Origin: Verpa conica
Taxonomy: Eukaryota > Ascomycota > Pezizomycetes > Pezizales > Morchellaceae
NCBI GenBank assembly: GCA_033030425.1
Contig: JAUFSD010000006.1
Coordinates: 682,001-746,000, forward strand
Direction: 5' to 3'
Length of the DNA: 64,000 nt
Under the pieces are notes generated by a model. That model searched no databases. It saw only the letters and a list, made by a program, of their open reading frames with translations, and was not told the origin of the DNA. Shown here piece after piece: positions 61,230 through 64,000 of this stretch. Numbering within the stretch: the first letter of the stretch is position 1; each line of letters opens with the position of its first letter. A program made the position numbers and the translations under genes.

Positions 61230-61407
61230 TATAGGTGACTCTGTCTATAAGAATATAGTAGGAAATTCATGAAAGACTCTTATTAGGCCATATTAGAGGG
61301 GGTATTTGTCCTAGACCCCTAATTGGGTTAGGGTACTCCTTTTATAAGAATATTCTTCCTAGATTTAATTGGTCTCGATTATATTCTTATAGACAGAGCC
61401 ACCTGTA
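61230..61407. mobile_element. TA-flanked miniature inverted-repeat element, copy B
   Basis: 178 bp. Left arm TATAGGTGACTCTGTC continuing TATAAGAATATA (61230-61257); right arm (61381-61407), in reverse complement, TACAGGTGGCTCTGTC continuing TATAAGAATAT. The few mismatches between arms are transitions. Like copy A (14341-14536) it has an AAGAATATTCTT palindrome just inside the right arm and no coding capacity. It lies about 50 bp upstream of an open frame at 61459. Confidence 0.75.
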
Positions 61408-61458
61408 CATGCAACCAGGCTCCAAAATCTCTAGATTCTAGAGCATATTAAATACCCG

Positions 61459-61866
61459 ATGAGTACCTACTTTTTGATCTACATGTACTTTCACTGTAGT
61501 AGATCTGAAGTTGTTGCTCCATTGGCCATTGCTCTTGATTCCTCTGTAATGCATTTGCATAACCTCAATTCCAAACCTCCTGAGGGCACTTTAAACGCGT
61601 TAACAAACTCTACGCGTCGTAAACCTATCCTACCTATGAGTCAAGACCAACCCAAAGGTCTTCTCCTTGATTGGGAAGTCGTTGCTGTTGCGGGCAAGTC
61701 CTTCCGTCGTGTCCTTGAACTCGCCGCCAACTCACGTGCACTGGGACTGTTTGGCTTGGCGCCCCTTCCACGCGCAACAGAGCGCGACATCTCATCGTCC
61801 ACCATCCATCTCCAAACACCATCCTCTCCGCTTACCCCAACCCTTCGTGATCTTTCATCTGTCTGA
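61459..61866 (+). CDS. Hypothetical short open frame, 135 codons
   Basis: ATG at 61459-61461, stop at 61864-61866. No family recognised. From about residue 30 the sequence looks protein-like (KGLLLDWEVVAVAGKSFRRV, LELAANSRALGLFG) and its GC content is higher than the AT-rich flank, so it could be a small gene, a first exon, or an upstream open frame in the leader of the gene starting at 62068. It lies 201 bp upstream of that gene, in a different frame. Confidence 0.28.
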   Translation: MSTYFLIYMYFHCSRSEVVAPLAIALDSSVMHLHNLNSKPPEGTLNALTNSTRRKPILPMSQDQPKGLLLDWEVVAVAGKSFRRVLELAANSRALGLFGLAPLPRATERDISSSTIHLQTPSSPLTPTLRDLSSV

Positions 61867-62067
61867 GTCGGCTATCTAGCGGTCTCTAATTTCCCATCAC
61901 CGAAACTTGTTTTTTGCATCATTTGTTTGTGTTTGATATCCATACGATTGCTTTTTCTCCCTCAGTAACTACTTTTGCCCTCCTTTCATCATTTTGGAAT
62001 ACCCCCCATTCCATATCGAGCAAACCTTATCACCCCGCCGTAAGGCACGAGAGAAAAAGTAAAAGAG

Positions 62068-64000
62068 ATGGCGCCAACGCGCCGGTCAGCGAGGACGAAG
62101 GCGGGGTCAACAGAGGATGGAGCGGAAAAGACAGCAAAACCACCTGCTGCACGTGCTGCTGGCAAGGCTCAAACTGCGGTGAAGAAGGCTGAGGAGAATG
62201 GGAGAAGATCTACACGTTCTACGAGAGCGGCTACTGCTGAGGCAGAAGAAATTGTAGCTGTTGAGGAGGAAGAGGACGAGGAGGAAGACGAAGATGGGGT
62301 AGAGGGAGACGAACCTGAGATGGTCGAAAATGGGCAGATCACTGAAGCTGACACAACATCTGCTGTCCGCAACCACATCAAACTCAAGGCCACACCTGCC
62401 AGCGCAGTTGCTTCACTGGCCTCACCTCAAAAATCTAAGGTGGCACGGGGTCGCATTGGCAAGAATAAGAAGGTCGCTAAAATCACTTCTCCTATAAGGG
62501 AGGAAATTATTGGTGCTGATAAGGATGCCATCGCTCCCGTCACACCTGGTCCTGCAACGAGGCGGTCTACAAGAGGAAACCACATAGTATCAGAAGTCCC
62601 AGCCGATCCTATCACTATCGAGATTCCCGCTGTGGGGAGGCCGAAACGCGGAGGGAAGAAAGTCAACTCCGAGGTTTTTGCCGATACAGAGAACTCCACT
62701 GTTGCTGCTAGTGCTACACCTCATTGGGCTAAGAAGAGAGGAAAGAAGGCAGCCCAGGATGTGGATAAAGGGGATGAAGTACCAACAGAGACAGCCACTA
62801 AAGACGTCGAAAATTCTGGGACTGCCGAGCCAGAAAAGCCTACTAAGAAAGGAAAAAAGAAGGGTGCAGTTCCGAAGAAGGGGAAAGGAAATACGGGGAT
62901 AGTTCAAGAGAAGCCTGGAGTCGACGAGACCGGAGCTACTAATACTACTGTTAAAGAGCAAATTCCGATTATTGAAGAACCCACCACCGGCAATCCCGAC
63001 CCAATCGTTGCAGATCATGAAGTTACGGACAACGAGCCCAAGCTAATGTCGCCATCCCAGATTCCATCCCAAACAAAGGCCACTAAGAGCGTCAAAGCGA
63101 GAGCTACGGCTACTACAAGGAGAGCTGCTACCGCTGGAGAGTCTACTGTTAAGGGGATGTCTGCTACTAGAAAGTCTACCAGAGGCAAGAAGGCTGCGGA
63201 GGTTGTTTTAGAAGCTGAAGTCGAAGTCGAAGAAGAATTTGATGAAGTGGCAACCCAGCCCGATGAGGTCGTGCAGGATGCGGCTATGGCAGATCCTCAA
63301 CCTACAATTAAACCTGTCAAGAGGGGAGTTTCTAAGAAGGGTAAGGGCAAAGAAGTCGTCCCAAAGCCTAGCTCAGAAGGGTTAGAAGCTACCCAACGCA
63401 ATGACTCCCCTATAGAAGAAGCGACCCAGCCAGGTGAATCTCAAAATGCGCAGATGAATCGACGTCAAACAACCAAACCTGTTGATTCTGGGGTTTTCGA
63501 TATTGAGTCTGTCGTTGATACTAAAGAGGGGCCAAGTGTGATTATTGAAGAGGGGGATATCATTGAAGTAGGGGAACAGCAGCCAGAAGGGAACGTCGAG
63601 GTGAAGAGTCAGGCCGAGGGTATTGAAGTGTATGAAGAAGATAGTGTGGTTGTCAAGGGAAGTGCTAAGAAGGGGAAAAAGATCGAGAAGAAGCCCAAGG
63701 GGAAAGGAAAGGGGAAGAAGTTAGTGGAGGCTGTTGAGGCTACTGTGCCCGAAGCCCAGAATGAAGCTGAGGAAACCATTATGGAGTCTAAGTTTGAAGG
63801 GTCCGAGGTTAATGTCGCTGCCGATGTCGACTCCGAGAAGAAAGCAGGTGCTGAGAGTTCCGTCCTTACTGCTGGGAACGAGGGTTCTGAGGAGAGAGTC
63901 ACAACCGAGCAATTAGAAGTCATAGTCGACAACGTCACTGAAGCAGAGTCCCAAGAAGCCGATATTGCCGAGGCCAAAGCTGCCAGGCCCAAGAAGAGGT
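62068..64000 (+). CDS. Large Lys/Glu/Ala-rich, probably nuclear protein (3' end outside window)
   Basis: The frame opens at ATG 62068 and runs 644 codons to the window end without a stop. It begins MAPTRRSARTKAG. The product is low-complexity: blocks of Lys/Gly (PTKKGKKKGAVPKKGKGN, KKPKGKGKGKK) alternate with acidic blocks (EEEEDEEEDEDGVEGDEPE). A basic motif R[RK]S[TA]R recurs near the start of successive segments (TRRSARTK, RRSTRSTRAAT, TRRSTRGN, TRKSTRGKKAA). One AT-hook-like GRPKRGGKK lies about 190 residues in. The whole suggests a chromatin- or chromosome-associated disordered protein. No folded domain is visible in this part; one may follow outside the window. Start choice: first ATG after an A-rich leader, with no earlier in-frame ATG. 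Confidence 0.8.
   Translation, partial: MAPTRRSARTKAGSTEDGAEKTAKPPAARAAGKAQTAVKKAEENGRRSTRSTRAATAEAEEIVAVEEEEDEEEDEDGVEGDEPEMVENGQITEADTTSAVRNHIKLKATPASAVASLASPQKSKVARGRIGKNKKVAKITSPIREEIIGADKDAIAPVTPGPATRRSTRGNHIVSEVPADPITIEIPAVGRPKRGGKKVNSEVFADTENSTVAASATPHWAKKRGKKAAQDVDKGDEVPTETATKDVENSGTAEPEKPTKKGKKKGAVPKKGKGNTGIVQEKPGVDETGATNTTVKEQIPIIEEPTTGNPDPIVADHEVTDNEPKLMSPSQIPSQTKATKSVKARATATTRRAATAGESTVKGMSATRKSTRGKKAAEVVLEAEVEVEEEFDEVATQPDEVVQDAAMADPQPTIKPVKRGVSKKGKGKEVVPKPSSEGLEATQRNDSPIEEATQPGESQNAQMNRRQTTKPVDSGVFDIESVVDTKEGPSVIIEEGDIIEVGEQQPEGNVEVKSQAEGIEVYEEDSVVVKGSAKKGKKIEKKPKGKGKGKKLVEAVEATVPEAQNEAEETIMESKFEGSEVNVAADVDSEKKAGAESSVLTAGNEGSEERVTTEQLEVIVDNVTEAESQEADIAEAKAARPKKR

Overview
The window is a stretch of a filamentous ascomycete (Pezizomycotina-type) nuclear genome. 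Evidence: GT-AG introns mostly of about 50-75 bp, and genes typical of the group (exocyst Sec3, Nup98-96 nucleoporin, Cdc31-type centrin, C2H2 regulator, epsin, old yellow enzyme, SET methyltransferase). These genes are separated by long AT-rich or mid-GC gene-poor DNA carrying small decayed inverted-repeat elements. Low gene density and mutated transposon remnants would fit a repeat-rich genome such as those of Pezizomycetes, but the species cannot be fixed from the sequence alone.

Layout: (1) 2-1882 (+), 3' part of SEC3. (2) 3540-10479 (-), an eight-exon NUP98-96 precursor with FG/GLFG repeats, a GLEBS motif, an autoproteolytic domain with an HF|T site and a Nup96 part. (3) 11217-12185 (+), a four-exon CDC31-type centrin divergent from the nucleoporin gene. 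(4) 12.2-18.2 kb, gene desert with one TA-flanked miniature element. (5) 18204-19788 (-), a four-finger C2H2 transcription factor. (6) 19.8-35.3 kb, a long gene desert whose first 2 kb or so may be the regulator's leader and promoter. (7) 35268-37334 (+), epsin. (8) 39003-40295 (-), FMN ene-reductase. (9) 42177-43664 (-), mitochondrial DUF1992/DNAJC28-like protein, sharing a 195-bp divergent promoter with (10) 43860-45716 (+), a SETD3/RKM-class SET protein. (11) 47400-49023 (+), an unrecognised secreted or membrane protein whose UAG stop sits in a readthrough-type context before a 73-codon in-frame extension. (12) 49.2-53 kb, AT-rich DNA with a foldback element. (13) 53029-54903 (-), a Ser-rich fungal orphan. 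(14) 55-61 kb, gene desert with a second clear copy of the TA-flanked element. (15) 62068 to beyond the window end (+), a Lys/Glu/Ala-rich probable nuclear protein with repeated basic motifs.

No operon-like or biosynthetic cluster is present; the genes are housekeeping or regulatory. The main functional link is the divergent NUP98-96/CDC31 pair: yeast Cdc31 also works at the nuclear pore through TREX-2, and this centrin carries a GLFG motif in its N-terminal tail. The most unusual signals are the UAG-CAG-CUA stop context at 49021, the GLFG-bearing centrin, and three kinds of miniature inverted-repeat element whose arms differ mostly by transitions.
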